The notes under the pieces are model-generated. The model saw nothing but the letters and a program-made list of their open reading frames with translations, was not told the origin of the DNA and searched no databases. From a virus, in IMG/VR virus record IMGVR_UViG_3300021389_000155, positions 1 through 24,093 of that record: a stretch of DNA of 24,093 nt, one strand, 5' to 3'. Position numbers and translations under genes: made by a program. Position 1 is the first letter of the stretch, and every line of letters starts with the position of its first letter. Positions 13,308 through 20,833 of the stretch are shown one piece after another.

Positions 13308-14321
13308 ATGACTATAATGAATGAATACGTCAGAACTCTGGTTCCTAGTAATTGGCGAACAACTCCAAGTGGTTGGATACATGGTAATTGTCCTATGTGT
13401 GTACGCAATGGGCAAGCAAGACCAGATACTAAAGGCAGAGGTGGATTTCATTTTGATAGTGATAAGTTTCAGTATAATTGTTTTAATTGTAATTTTAAAA
13501 CTGGTTGGAGTCCACAAAGTAAAATTACACTAAGATTAAAACAACTGTTAACTACATTGGGTGCTGATGAGGCAGATATACAACGTATACAACTTGAATT
13601 ATTGCGTGAGCAAGACGTAGCAACGTTATTAATAAAAACTGAAAAACGTAAAAAACTAATCATTGATTGGGATGAAAAAGAATTACCAGAAGATGCTAAA
13701 CCATTTATGGAATTTTCTGAACCAAATGAAGATTGGACAAATGCAGTAATGTACTTAACTGATAGAGGATTTGATATAACAGATCCAAGATTTATGTGGA
13801 GTCCAAGTAAACAACACGGAAGAGTCAGCAAGCGTTTTATATTACCATTTACATACAAAGGCAAAGTAGTTGGTTATACTGCAAGATGGACAGGCACTAA
13901 TATTCCTAACGGAATGCCTAAGTACTATAATCAGCAACCTAAAAAAGATTTTGTATATGGGTTAGATAGACAAACACCTGATAAAGAAATTGTTATTGTA
14001 AGCGAAGGACAACTTGATGCTATTGTGACAGACGGGTGTGCAATTGGTAGTAATAACATAAACGAAGATCAAGCAGATATATTACATAGTTTAAATAAAC
14101 GTATTATAATATTACCAGATGCAGACGAGGCCGGAAAGTTAATGTGTAAGGCAGCAATAAAGCATGGCTGGAGTGTTGCGTTTCCAGAATGGAATGACTG
14201 TAAAGATGCATCAGATAGCTTGACAAAATACGGAAGATTGTATACAATAAGTAGTATACTTAATAGTGCTGAAAGTAATAAAACAAAAATTGAATTAATG
14301 ATGAGAAAGTATTGCAAATGA
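13308..14321 (+). CDS. 61: DNA primase gp61
   Basis: A 337-residue primase that lays RNA primers with helicase gp41 as the T4-type primosome. An N-terminal zinc-binding module has Cys28-x2-Cys31 and Cys58-x2-Cys61. The TOPRIM catalytic fold has the Glu motif VSEGQLDA at 231-238 and DADEAG at 271-276. T4 gp61 has about 342 residues, so the length fits. An alternative ATG at 13317 would remove three residues; neither start has a Shine-Dalgarno. The 13308 ATG coincides with the predicted transcription start, suggesting a leaderless message. It overlaps the gp41 start by four bases. Confidence 0.92.
   Translation: MTIMNEYVRTLVPSNWRTTPSGWIHGNCPMCVRNGQARPDTKGRGGFHFDSDKFQYNCFNCNFKTGWSPQSKITLRLKQLLTTLGADEADIQRIQLELLREQDVATLLIKTEKRKKLIIDWDEKELPEDAKPFMEFSEPNEDWTNAVMYLTDRGFDITDPRFMWSPSKQHGRVSKRFILPFTYKGKVVGYTARWTGTNIPNGMPKYYNQQPKKDFVYGLDRQTPDKEIVIVSEGQLDAIVTDGCAIGSNNINEDQADILHSLNKRIIILPDADEAGKLMCKAAIKHGWSVAFPEWNDCKDASDSLTKYGRLYTISSILNSAESNKTKIELMMRKYCK
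14220..14248 (+). promoter_or_regulatory. Possible internal promoter for gp41
   Basis: TTGACA (14220-14225), 17-base spacer, TACAAT (14243-14248), inside the 3' end of the primase gene. It could give extra gp41 transcription, but a chance match within coding sequence cannot be excluded. Confidence 0.4.
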
Positions 14322-15721
14322 ATGAACAGGTAAAAGAATATAATATAGAACTACAAAAACTATTTGTAGAATTTTTAGCACAAGACAAAGATCTATTTGC
14401 TAGGGTTAATGGAATTATTGATCCGTTATACTTTGATAGAGAATTAAGAAAAGGTGTAGAATTTATACAAGAACATGTAGCTGGTTATAGTGCATTACCT
14501 ACATTAGAACAAATTAAAGCAACAACAAATATAGAATTACAAGAATTAAAAGATGTAGATGAGCGTCATCAAAATTGGTTTATTGATGAGTTTGAAACAT
14601 TTTGTAAACACAAAGCACTAGAAGGAGCAATACTTGACAGTGCTGACATGTTGGAAAAAGGACAATATGGTCCTGTAGAAAGAAGAATTAAAGAAGCAGT
14701 GCAGATTGGACTTGCTAAACACATGGGAACCGATTATTGGGAAGATCCAGCAGAGCGTATTGAACGAGTTCGTAATCAACGAGGTGGAACAAGCACTGGT
14801 TGGAAAGATATTGATAATAAATTATATGGTGGATTTAACAGAGGCGAATTGAATATATTTGCCGCACCGTCGGGCGGTGGTAAGAGTTTGTTCTTACAGA
14901 ACTTAGCACTTAACTGGTCAATTGCAGGACTTAATGTTGTATACATTACATTAGAGCTTAGTGAAGAATTATCTAGTATGCGATTAGATAGTATGATCAC
15001 TGGAATGAATACACGTGATGTGTTTAAGAACAAAGATGACGTAGATCTAAAAGTACGTATGCAAGGTAAACAAGCAGGTAAATTACAAATTGTACAATTA
15101 CCAAATGGTGTTACAATTAATGCTATTTCTAGTTATTTGCGTGAATTTGAAGTTAAAAATGATATTAAAGTAGATGCTGTATTAATTGACTACTTGGATC
15201 TTATGATGCCAGCACAAAGTAAAGTTAGTCCAAGTGATTTGTATATTAAAGATAAATTTGTATCAGAAGAAATGCGTAATTTTGCAGTAGAACATGATAT
15301 ATTATTTGCTACTGCATCACAGTTAAACAGAGCGGCAGTTGAAGAAGTAGAGTTTGATCATTCGCATATTGCGGGTGGTTTAAGTAAGGTACAAACAGCA
15401 GATAACGTAATTGGTATATTTACAAGCCAAGCAATGCGAGAACGTGGCAGATATCAAGTACAATTTATGAAAACACGTAGTAGTAGTGGTGTAGGACAAA
15501 AAGTAGACTTAAAATTTGATATATCGGGCTTGCGTATCGAGGACTTAGACGATGATGAAGCAGGATCTACAATGAATCAACCTAGTGCTATATTTGATAA
15601 GATAAAATCACAGAATAAAATATCACATCAAGAAAAGAATATTGCAGAAAATAGTGTCGTAGATAGCACAATAGCAGGACACGACAAACTTCGTAGTATG
15701 CTAAAACGTAGCAATAGTTAA
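14318..15721 (+). CDS. 41: Replicative DNA helicase gp41
   Basis: A 467-residue DnaB-type hexameric helicase that unwinds DNA 5' to 3' at the fork. The N-terminal helical domain (about 1-140) is followed by the RecA-like core: TSTGWKDIDNKLYGGFNRGE leading to Walker A APSGGGKS at 183-190, the YITLELSEE segment at 209-217, Walker B LIDYLDLM at 289-296, and a DnaB-type SQLNRAA glutamine motif. T4 gp41 is 475 residues. I use the ATG at 14318, which overlaps the primase stop as ATGA; a TTG six bases upstream is in frame but unnecessary. Confidence 0.94.
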   Translation: MNEQVKEYNIELQKLFVEFLAQDKDLFARVNGIIDPLYFDRELRKGVEFIQEHVAGYSALPTLEQIKATTNIELQELKDVDERHQNWFIDEFETFCKHKALEGAILDSADMLEKGQYGPVERRIKEAVQIGLAKHMGTDYWEDPAERIERVRNQRGGTSTGWKDIDNKLYGGFNRGELNIFAAPSGGGKSLFLQNLALNWSIAGLNVVYITLELSEELSSMRLDSMITGMNTRDVFKNKDDVDLKVRMQGKQAGKLQIVQLPNGVTINAISSYLREFEVKNDIKVDAVLIDYLDLMMPAQSKVSPSDLYIKDKFVSEEMRNFAVEHDILFATASQLNRAAVEEVEFDHSHIAGGLSKVQTADNVIGIFTSQAMRERGRYQVQFMKTRSSSGVGQKVDLKFDISGLRIEDLDDDEAGSTMNQPSAIFDKIKSQNKISHQEKNIAENSVVDSTIAGHDKLRSMLKRSNS

Positions 15722-15728
15722 TAAGATA

Positions 15729-15737
15729 GATAAATAC
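15729..15737 (+). promoter_or_regulatory. T4-like late promoter
   Basis: GATAAATAC, 32 bases before the ATG at 15770, with CTGGAG ribosome site between. It would drive the operon to 18616. Confidence 0.8.
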
Positions 15738-15769
15738 TATATAGGTAACTATTACTGGAGATTTAACAC

Positions 15770-16018
15770 ATGAAAAAACGTACTCGTAGCTTATTAGAGG
15801 AAATCAACTCTTTAGCACCCAAAAAGGACAAAACAGCTCTACTCGAAAGCAAAGGAAACAATGCAATCAGTAGCATTATTAATATTTTAGAGATGATTGA
15901 TTCTAACTACGATAGCGATACGGCTCAGGATTTAACTAAGCGTATTATGTTAAGTATCAAAAATAGGGACCCAGAACGTTTTAACAGAGGTGTTAAAAAG
16001 ATCAGGGGTCCAAAATGA
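15770..16018 (+). CDS. Small basic protein, first gene of a late operon
   Basis: An 82-residue, Lys- and Arg-rich, helical protein (MKKRTRSLLEEINSLAPKKD, then a helix ISSIINILEMIDSNYDSDTA, then a basic end). No known motif. CTGGAG before the ATG and the late promoter point to late expression. It overlaps the following ligase-like gene by four bases (ATGA), so it may be a partner of that protein. Function unknown. Confidence 0.82.
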   Translation: MKKRTRSLLEEINSLAPKKDKTALLESKGNNAISSIINILEMIDSNYDSDTAQDLTKRIMLSIKNRDPERFNRGVKKIRGPK

Positions 16019-17199
16019 AAATAGATGATATTTTAGCAGGTACTAAAAAGCGTAAACCTAGAAACCTCAGAAACATTAGATTAAAAGGTAAAGGTTTATA
16101 TACACCTACAGCACAAGACTTACAAGAAGATGCACGTATTCAACATTTAGAAGATCTTATCTTATGGGATGGCAGCAACGGTGCTAAAAAAGCCATCGCA
16201 ACATTACATCAAGTAGAACAACAACCTAATACTGTTACTGTTAAATGGGACGGCTCACCAGCGGTTATATTTGGACGTAACGAAAAGGGTGAATTTGTAT
16301 TAACAGACAAAAGTGGATTTAGTGCAAAAGGATATGATGGTAAAGTTACTAGTGCAGATGACTTAGAAGGTATGTTAAAAAATCGCCCAGGATATGCTAA
16401 GAACCCACAAGATTATGGAGCGTTTGCAGGCAAAATGAAAGAGATTTGGCCTAAAGTAGAAGCAACAGTACCAGCAGATTTTAGAGGATATGCACATGGA
16501 GATTTACTTTGGTTTACAAAGCCAGAAGTAAAAGATAACAAGTTTGTATTTACGCCAAATACCACAACATACCAAGTTAAAGTAGACAGTGATGTAGGTA
16601 AAAAAATTGCAAACAGTGATGTTGGTGTAGTTGTACATATGGCAATTGGACTAGACGGCGAAAAAAGTAATATAGATATGACACAGTTTCAAGGTGGACC
16701 AACATTTATTATGCCACCAGTAATGGTACAAAAATCACCAGGTGTAGATATTCCTGCAATAGACGAATTAGATGCATTTATAGGAAAACATGCAGGTGCA
16801 ATTGATAAGTTATTCAATGTACCACCAGAATTAAAAATGGCCGACTTTGGTAAAATACTTTATACATATATTAATGCAACAGTAAAAACAGGCGGCTTAG
16901 ATAAATTAGGCTCAGACTTTATGAAATGGTTAGATAGTAGTAAACTATCAGCACCCAAAAAACAACGTATGGGCGAGTATATAAATAGTAATATAGATGG
17001 GTTTAATGCAACCTTTAATTTTATTAGAGGAATTATGAAAGTTAAGAACATAGTTATTAGTACATTAGATTCACAAGACGCAGATGTTGAAGCATATACA
17101 AGCGGGCAACGAGGCGGCGAAGGATATGTAGTAGACAAAGATGTTAAATTGGTAAATAGAGCAGGCTTTACAGCGGCTAACATGGCAAAGGAAAGATAA
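16015..17199 (+). CDS. Ligase-like nucleotidyltransferase-fold protein
   Basis: A 394-residue protein carrying, in order and with sensible spacing, the motifs of covalent nucleotidyltransferases (DNA/RNA ligases and capping enzymes): motif I VKWDGSPAV with the nucleophile-position Lys77 and Asp79-Gly80; a Ia-like TDKSGFSAKG at 97-106; a motif III-like GYAHGDLLW at 158-166; a IIIa-like VGVVVHMAIGL at 203-213; motif IV GEGYVV at 368-373; motif V VKLVN at 377-381. About 150 residues between IIIa and IV are additional. I vaguely associate it with a DUF-type protein family common in marine T4-like phages. Its place in a late operon, not beside replication genes, is unusual for a ligase. It could join nucleic acids, modify a protein or RNA, or be a structural relic of the fold. 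Confidence 0.75.
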   Translation: MKIDDILAGTKKRKPRNLRNIRLKGKGLYTPTAQDLQEDARIQHLEDLILWDGSNGAKKAIATLHQVEQQPNTVTVKWDGSPAVIFGRNEKGEFVLTDKSGFSAKGYDGKVTSADDLEGMLKNRPGYAKNPQDYGAFAGKMKEIWPKVEATVPADFRGYAHGDLLWFTKPEVKDNKFVFTPNTTTYQVKVDSDVGKKIANSDVGVVVHMAIGLDGEKSNIDMTQFQGGPTFIMPPVMVQKSPGVDIPAIDELDAFIGKHAGAIDKLFNVPPELKMADFGKILYTYINATVKTGGLDKLGSDFMKWLDSSKLSAPKKQRMGEYINSNIDGFNATFNFIRGIMKVKNIVISTLDSQDADVEAYTSGQRGGEGYVVDKDVKLVNRAGFTAANMAKER

Positions 17200-17394
17200 A
17201 TGTATAGTAAGCAATGTAAATTACATTTAGAAGAAGTTAACCTAACACGTTGGCAACACTTTAAACATGCAATGGGTATTGCATGGAAATTAAAGAAGGC
17301 AATGCTTGCAGTGTTTATACATGCATTTGCTCCTAGATGGTTTAAGACTTATGCAAGTAACACATGCGATATGATAGCAAAAGAGAATATATAA
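17200..17394 (+). CDS. Small DUF6356-like protein
   Basis: A 64-residue protein. The pattern HLEEVNLTRWQHFKHAMGIA, followed by a hydrophobic stretch and IHAFAPRWFKTYAS, fits a short family (DUF6356, from memory) with a conserved His-Leu-x-Glu-Val start and Ile-His-Ala-Phe-x-Pro core found in phages and bacteria. One amphipathic or membrane-associating helix is likely around residues 34-48. The ATG follows the upstream stop directly and the stop shares one base with the next start, so it is translated with its neighbours. Function unknown. Confidence 0.78.
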   Translation: MYSKQCKLHLEEVNLTRWQHFKHAMGIAWKLKKAMLAVFIHAFAPRWFKTYASNTCDMIAKENI

Positions 17395-18161
17395 TGAGCG
17401 AAGAAAAATATACATTAAAACAATATGCAGCCATGGAAGGCGGACATACGTTAGGTGACGAAAGTAATGGTTTAGAGTTTATTCAATCATTAGGCGAAGC
17501 TCGTATGTTTAAAACAAGACAACAACTTAGCAAAGAAGGTGCCAGAGGATTAACTGATCATCTGTTTGTAGGTCTTATGAGTTTGTATGCTATGTCAAAT
17601 GATTATAAGTATGCACCGTTGGCTAAAGAATATGCACGTAAAACAGGAATGTACGGCGGATTTAGTAGACCTAGTCCAAGTGGTACAGATGTTTATCAAA
17701 CATTACATGCTATTTTAAAACCAGAAGGATTCGCAAATACAGAAGCAGATAAATTATTATTCAACAAAGTACAAATAAGTCAGCCTAAGATAAGACAATT
17801 TTTAAAACAACTTCAATCGGGAAATATGACGCCAGGACAAGCACAATCATTTTTTTATAAACTTGAAGGACAATTAGCAATACAAGATCCAAAATTAAGA
17901 GCAGCTAGACGATTAGTAGGAGACTGGACTAAGTTAACTTCACAACAACAACAATTAGCGGCTACCCAGTTAAACAAGCATTACAGAATAAACGCTAGGC
18001 GAAGTGACTTAATGACACCATTTAAAAAGTATTCCGAAGAACACGGTTTAAACTTAAAAGATGGCGAAAAGAAAACAGTTGGACAACGTATTATGCGTGG
18101 CGCGGCAGCCTTTGCAGCAGGTTATACTGCTGGTAAATTGACTGGTATGGACCAGGATTAA
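17394..18161 (+). CDS. Putative late structural or assembly protein
   Basis: From the ATG at 17394 the protein has 255 residues; an earlier in-frame ATG at 17364 is inside the upstream gene and unlikely. It is helical and rich in Gln, Lys and Ala, with a FLKQLQSGNMTPGQAQSFFY segment that looks like a paired-helix module, a long Gln-rich stretch (SQQQQLAATQ), and an Ala/Gly-rich C-terminal helix (GAAAFAAGYTAGKLTG) that could insert into a membrane or pack in a bundle. No motif I recognise. The TAATG junctions at both ends show tight co-translation in the late operon. Confidence 0.82.
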   Translation: MSEEKYTLKQYAAMEGGHTLGDESNGLEFIQSLGEARMFKTRQQLSKEGARGLTDHLFVGLMSLYAMSNDYKYAPLAKEYARKTGMYGGFSRPSPSGTDVYQTLHAILKPEGFANTEADKLLFNKVQISQPKIRQFLKQLQSGNMTPGQAQSFFYKLEGQLAIQDPKLRAARRLVGDWTKLTSQQQQLAATQLNKHYRINARRSDLMTPFKKYSEEHGLNLKDGEKKTVGQRIMRGAAAFAAGYTAGKLTGMDQD

Positions 18162-18616
18162 TGGGAACAAGCAGACCTGTTGAGGTCTTAACTGGTTCTA
18201 CAGATTTTTATACAGTGTATACACTGATAGATATAACAGACACGGGTGTAGTCAGTCCCAAGGGTAACTCTAAAGGATTTTTTCAAGCCCAAAATTTAAA
18301 TACTTTTATTCAGAGTATAAGTTTAAGATCTCAACCTGTATTAAGCAGTGTTGAAAAGTTAGACGCAGAAGATGTAGCTGATCATCAATTTGGTAGTAAT
18401 TTTACCGGATTACATGATGTTTGGGTTCTTAAGTTTGCTAGTGAAACAGCAGATGCTTGGGTAAAGGAAAGTAATGATACTTATATGTTAGAAGAGGATT
18501 TTAATACAATGCCAATTCATGTAACTTTAGATGAAACAGCACTAATTAATCCTGAAATAGTAGATACAATGACAGTGAATAAAAACACTTACTTTAAATA
18601 CAGCAAAAACATATAA
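18161..18616 (+). CDS. Unrecognised late protein
   Basis: A 151-residue acidic protein with alternating beta-strand character (VEVLTGSTDFYTVYTLIDI, WVLKFASETADAW). No catalytic motif or membrane segment is visible. It begins at a one-base TAATG overlap with the upstream gene and is the last gene before the late promoter at 18612, which overlaps its final codons. A virion or assembly role is suggested only by the company it keeps. Confidence 0.82.
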   Translation: MGTSRPVEVLTGSTDFYTVYTLIDITDTGVVSPKGNSKGFFQAQNLNTFIQSISLRSQPVLSSVEKLDAEDVADHQFGSNFTGLHDVWVLKFASETADAWVKESNDTYMLEEDFNTMPIHVTLDETALINPEIVDTMTVNKNTYFKYSKNI

Positions 18617-18620
18617 ATAC
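18612..18620 (+). promoter_or_regulatory. T4-like late promoter
   Basis: TATAAATAC, the closest match here to T4 TATAAATA. The leader to the ATG at 18697 is about 70 bases and holds no clear reading frame. Confidence 0.8.
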
Positions 18621-18696
18621 ATATATAATAAGTGCAAGGATGCATTTAAATTAAATCAGCTCTATAAGACGCTGCTAAAGATTGTGAGAACAAAAT

Positions 18697-18981
18697 ATGG
18701 CAATGAATCAGTCAAGACTTGAGCGTGAAAATCTAGAGGCACATGTAGATTTATGTGCGGAGAGATATCGCGTGTTAGAAGAAAAATTAAACAGACTCGA
18801 GGCTAAAGTAGACTCGTTAACAGATGCCATGGCTAAGGTATCAGAAAAACAAACGGCAGCATCACTATCTAGTAATAAACTAGTTATTGGAGCGGCAGCA
18901 ACAGTTATTGCAGGATTGTTATCCACAGTAGTACTATTGTTGTTAAATTTAAATACAGTTACACCATTGATAGGACAGTAA
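18697..18981 (+). CDS. Coiled-coil membrane-anchored small protein
   Basis: A 94-residue protein with a heptad-patterned helix at about 6-55 (LEEKLNRLEAKVDSLTDAM) and a hydrophobic segment at about 62-88 (VIGAAATVIAGLLSTVVLLLL) followed by a short tail. This layout resembles small phage lysis-associated proteins that have a coiled coil followed by a C-terminal membrane anchor, but it is not specific enough to call. An in-frame ATG two codons later is also possible. The late promoter upstream fits a lysis or virion role. Confidence 0.8.
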   Translation: MAMNQSRLERENLEAHVDLCAERYRVLEEKLNRLEAKVDSLTDAMAKVSEKQTAASLSSNKLVIGAAATVIAGLLSTVVLLLLNLNTVTPLIGQ

Positions 18982-18983
18982 TA

Positions 18984-19271
18984 ATGCTATTAAACGAATC
19001 TTACAATACAATCGTTTCTGAAGCTAAAGTAATTTTTAGAAAAAGAGGCGATAAAGTTAGTAGAGCTTTTCGTTGTACAGTAGGCCCACGTAAAGGTAGA
19101 CCAGTTGCAAATCCTAGTCAATGTGCGGCACCTATAAATTTAAAAAAGAGATTCGTGCTTAGACGTACAAGAGCTCAAAAAGGTGCTCGTATGATGAAGA
19201 AAGCACAAAGAACAAAAAGATTAAGTCCAGCAAGTCGTATTGTTGCAAGACTAAATAAAGCGAGAAGCTAG
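18984..19271 (+). CDS. Very basic small late protein
   Basis: A 95-residue protein with an uncommonly high Arg/Lys content through most of its length. After a short N-terminal leader-like segment (LLNESYNTIVSEAK) comes a conserved-looking block with two cysteines (RAFRCTVGPRKGRPVANPSQC), then a long Lys/Arg helix (RRTRAQKGARMMKKAQRTKR). This suggests binding to DNA or RNA, for example as an internal head protein or packaged DNA-condensing protein, expressed late. No function is shown. The ATG is 2 bases after the previous stop and AGGACAG acts as ribosome site. Confidence 0.8.
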   Translation: MLLNESYNTIVSEAKVIFRKRGDKVSRAFRCTVGPRKGRPVANPSQCAAPINLKKRFVLRRTRAQKGARMMKKAQRTKRLSPASRIVARLNKARS

Positions 19272-19282
19272 AGGATAAACAT

Positions 19283-19972
19283 ATGGATGTAATAAACAAC
19301 AGCACAATTGATACAGTAATAGACTTTGCAAATGTTAAGTTCGGAATGGAACTTACAAAAGATCAAGTATCAGAGCAATTAAGAAATTTATCTTTTTCAG
19401 AAACATTAAAACTTATTAATTCAATAAAAGCAGATGACAATGATGCATTTTCAAGCATTATAGACCTAAGTGCAGTAAGCGAAGGTTGGTCGGAATTACC
19501 TAGTATTAACAGAGAAAAATACCAAGAGCGTGATGGGTTAGAAGGTCCATTTCCTACAAAATCAGGAAAAGTAGTTTACTATGATCCAAAAGAAGGCAAG
19601 TATTACGATCCAGACACTGACATTTATTTGTCATATGAAGAATGGAAATCATTAGACGAAGCATACGGAACACAATCAACGGCTCAGCCTAGTAGAGCAA
19701 CAATTAGAGCTCAAGGAACATCGCCAACAGGATCAGAAAGACGCTATAATAATGCAGCACAAGATCAAGCCAGAGATGCAACTGTAATATCTAGAACAGT
19801 AGCTGGTGGAAACAAGCAACCTACAGGCACAGGCGCAGTTAGAGCCGGTAGTGCAGATCCAGATGATATAGAAAGAGCCAATAACGCAGAAGTATCAGCT
19901 CAAAACCAGCAACAAGCGAATATAAACGCACAAGAAATTGAACGCCTAAAACAATTGGCATTGGGGAAATAA
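19283..19972 (+). CDS. Late protein with aromatic YYDP repeats
   Basis: A 229-residue protein. The N-terminal 60 residues are helical; residues 95-121 form a tyrosine-rich block GKVVYYDPKEGKYYDP, then DTDIYLSYEEW. The pattern of repeated Tyr-Tyr-Asp-Pro resembles OCRE-type modules of eukaryotic proteins, most likely by convergence. The last 100 residues are low in hydrophobics, rich in Gln, Ala, Arg and Gly, and probably disordered. AGAGGA is the ribosome site. It lies in the late operon; a virion or adaptor role is possible. Confidence 0.8.
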   Translation: MDVINNSTIDTVIDFANVKFGMELTKDQVSEQLRNLSFSETLKLINSIKADDNDAFSSIIDLSAVSEGWSELPSINREKYQERDGLEGPFPTKSGKVVYYDPKEGKYYDPDTDIYLSYEEWKSLDEAYGTQSTAQPSRATIRAQGTSPTGSERRYNNAAQDQARDATVISRTVAGGNKQPTGTGAVRAGSADPDDIERANNAEVSAQNQQQANINAQEIERLKQLALGK

Positions 19973-20182
19973 ATGAAAAGCATTGAAACCCCAGGCGGAA
20001 TTCCAACATTTATTTCACTTCACGAGTGTGCAATGTACGAAAATTTATTAGAACGTACATGCAAAGACGATTTGTCAGAGCGTCAAGTTTACCTAATTCA
20101 AAGCCTAGTTAACAAAAATATTGTTAAAAAGATAGTGGAGAATAATAAAGTATATTATGAACGTATGAAAGGGAGCCTATAA
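19973..20182 (+). CDS. Small late protein, possible winged-helix fold
   Basis: A 69-residue protein starting directly after the upstream stop, with GGGGA as ribosome site. The order helix (ISLHECAMYENLLERT), helix (LSERQVYLIQSLVNKNIV) and a beta pair (KKIVENNKVYYERM) is like a minimal winged helix, but no DNA-binding signature is convincing. Its stop shares one base with the next start (TAATG). Function unknown. Confidence 0.78.
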   Translation: MKSIETPGGIPTFISLHECAMYENLLERTCKDDLSERQVYLIQSLVNKNIVKKIVENNKVYYERMKGSL

Positions 20183-20790
20183 TGTCAACAGAAGAAGTAA
20201 AAGGAATGATGGATATCATTGCTAAACTAAACGAAACAACTGTAACACCTAGTAGTGTATCAGAAGATAAACAAACACAAGCCAGTATTAATAAATTAGC
20301 AGGTGTAAGTAAAAATGCAGCAGGCATGCTAAGTATTTTACAAAAATTAGATGAAGCTACTACACAGGTTACTAAAGAGATAGTAAAAGAATCAGAAAAT
20401 GATATTGAATTATCAGCAATAGATAAACAAGGTAATACTGTAAGGGTAAACAATTTTGAGATTACAATGGAAAAAACAACTATTGTACCTGGCATTAGAA
20501 AAACGTTTTACAATATTAAAGACGGCAACGAAGTTATTCATAAAGAATTGGCATTGTTTGAAACAGCAATGGGTATTGTAAAAGGGTTATTATTTGATAA
20601 TGATAGCAAAGTAGACAGACTATTAGAGTTAGATAACAGATATGCAAGTTCGTTGCAAGAAGCAGCAACGTATAAAATGAAGTGTAAGACTATTGTAGAG
20701 AGCTATAAGCACGATATTGCAATGGCAAAACAAGGTGCAGCGGTTTCTAAGATGAAAGAAATCAAAAAACAAATAAAATCGGCACTTTAA
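20182..20790 (+). CDS. Unrecognised late helical protein
   Basis: A 202-residue protein, mostly helical, with the beta-like central segment NTVRVNNFEITMEKTTIVPG, then ELALFETAMGIVKGLLFDNDSK and a long C-terminal helix of coiled-coil type ending in MKEIKKQIKSAL. I recall similar proteins in marine T4-like phages without function. GGGAG before the ATG is a good ribosome site. It ends shortly before a new late promoter. Confidence 0.8.
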   Translation: MSTEEVKGMMDIIAKLNETTVTPSSVSEDKQTQASINKLAGVSKNAAGMLSILQKLDEATTQVTKEIVKESENDIELSAIDKQGNTVRVNNFEITMEKTTIVPGIRKTFYNIKDGNEVIHKELALFETAMGIVKGLLFDNDSKVDRLLELDNRYASSLQEAATYKMKCKTIVESYKHDIAMAKQGAAVSKMKEIKKQIKSAL

Positions 20791-20791
20791 T

Positions 20792-20800
20792 CATAAATAC
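20792..20800 (+). promoter_or_regulatory. T4-like late promoter
   Basis: CATAAATAC, 33 bases before the ATG at 20834. The same motif drives the other late clusters. Confidence 0.78.
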
Positions 20801-20833
20801 AATATATAATAAAAACTCTAGTGGGGTAATAAC

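Noticed and set aside
13321-13533. Alternative + strand frame inside the start of the primase gene
   Set aside because: The primase frame has clear zinc and TOPRIM motifs; the alternative frame has none and no ribosome site.
18621-18696. tRNA or small gene in the leader after the late promoter
   Set aside because: No cloverleaf can be drawn and the only ATG (18640) meets a stop after three codons.
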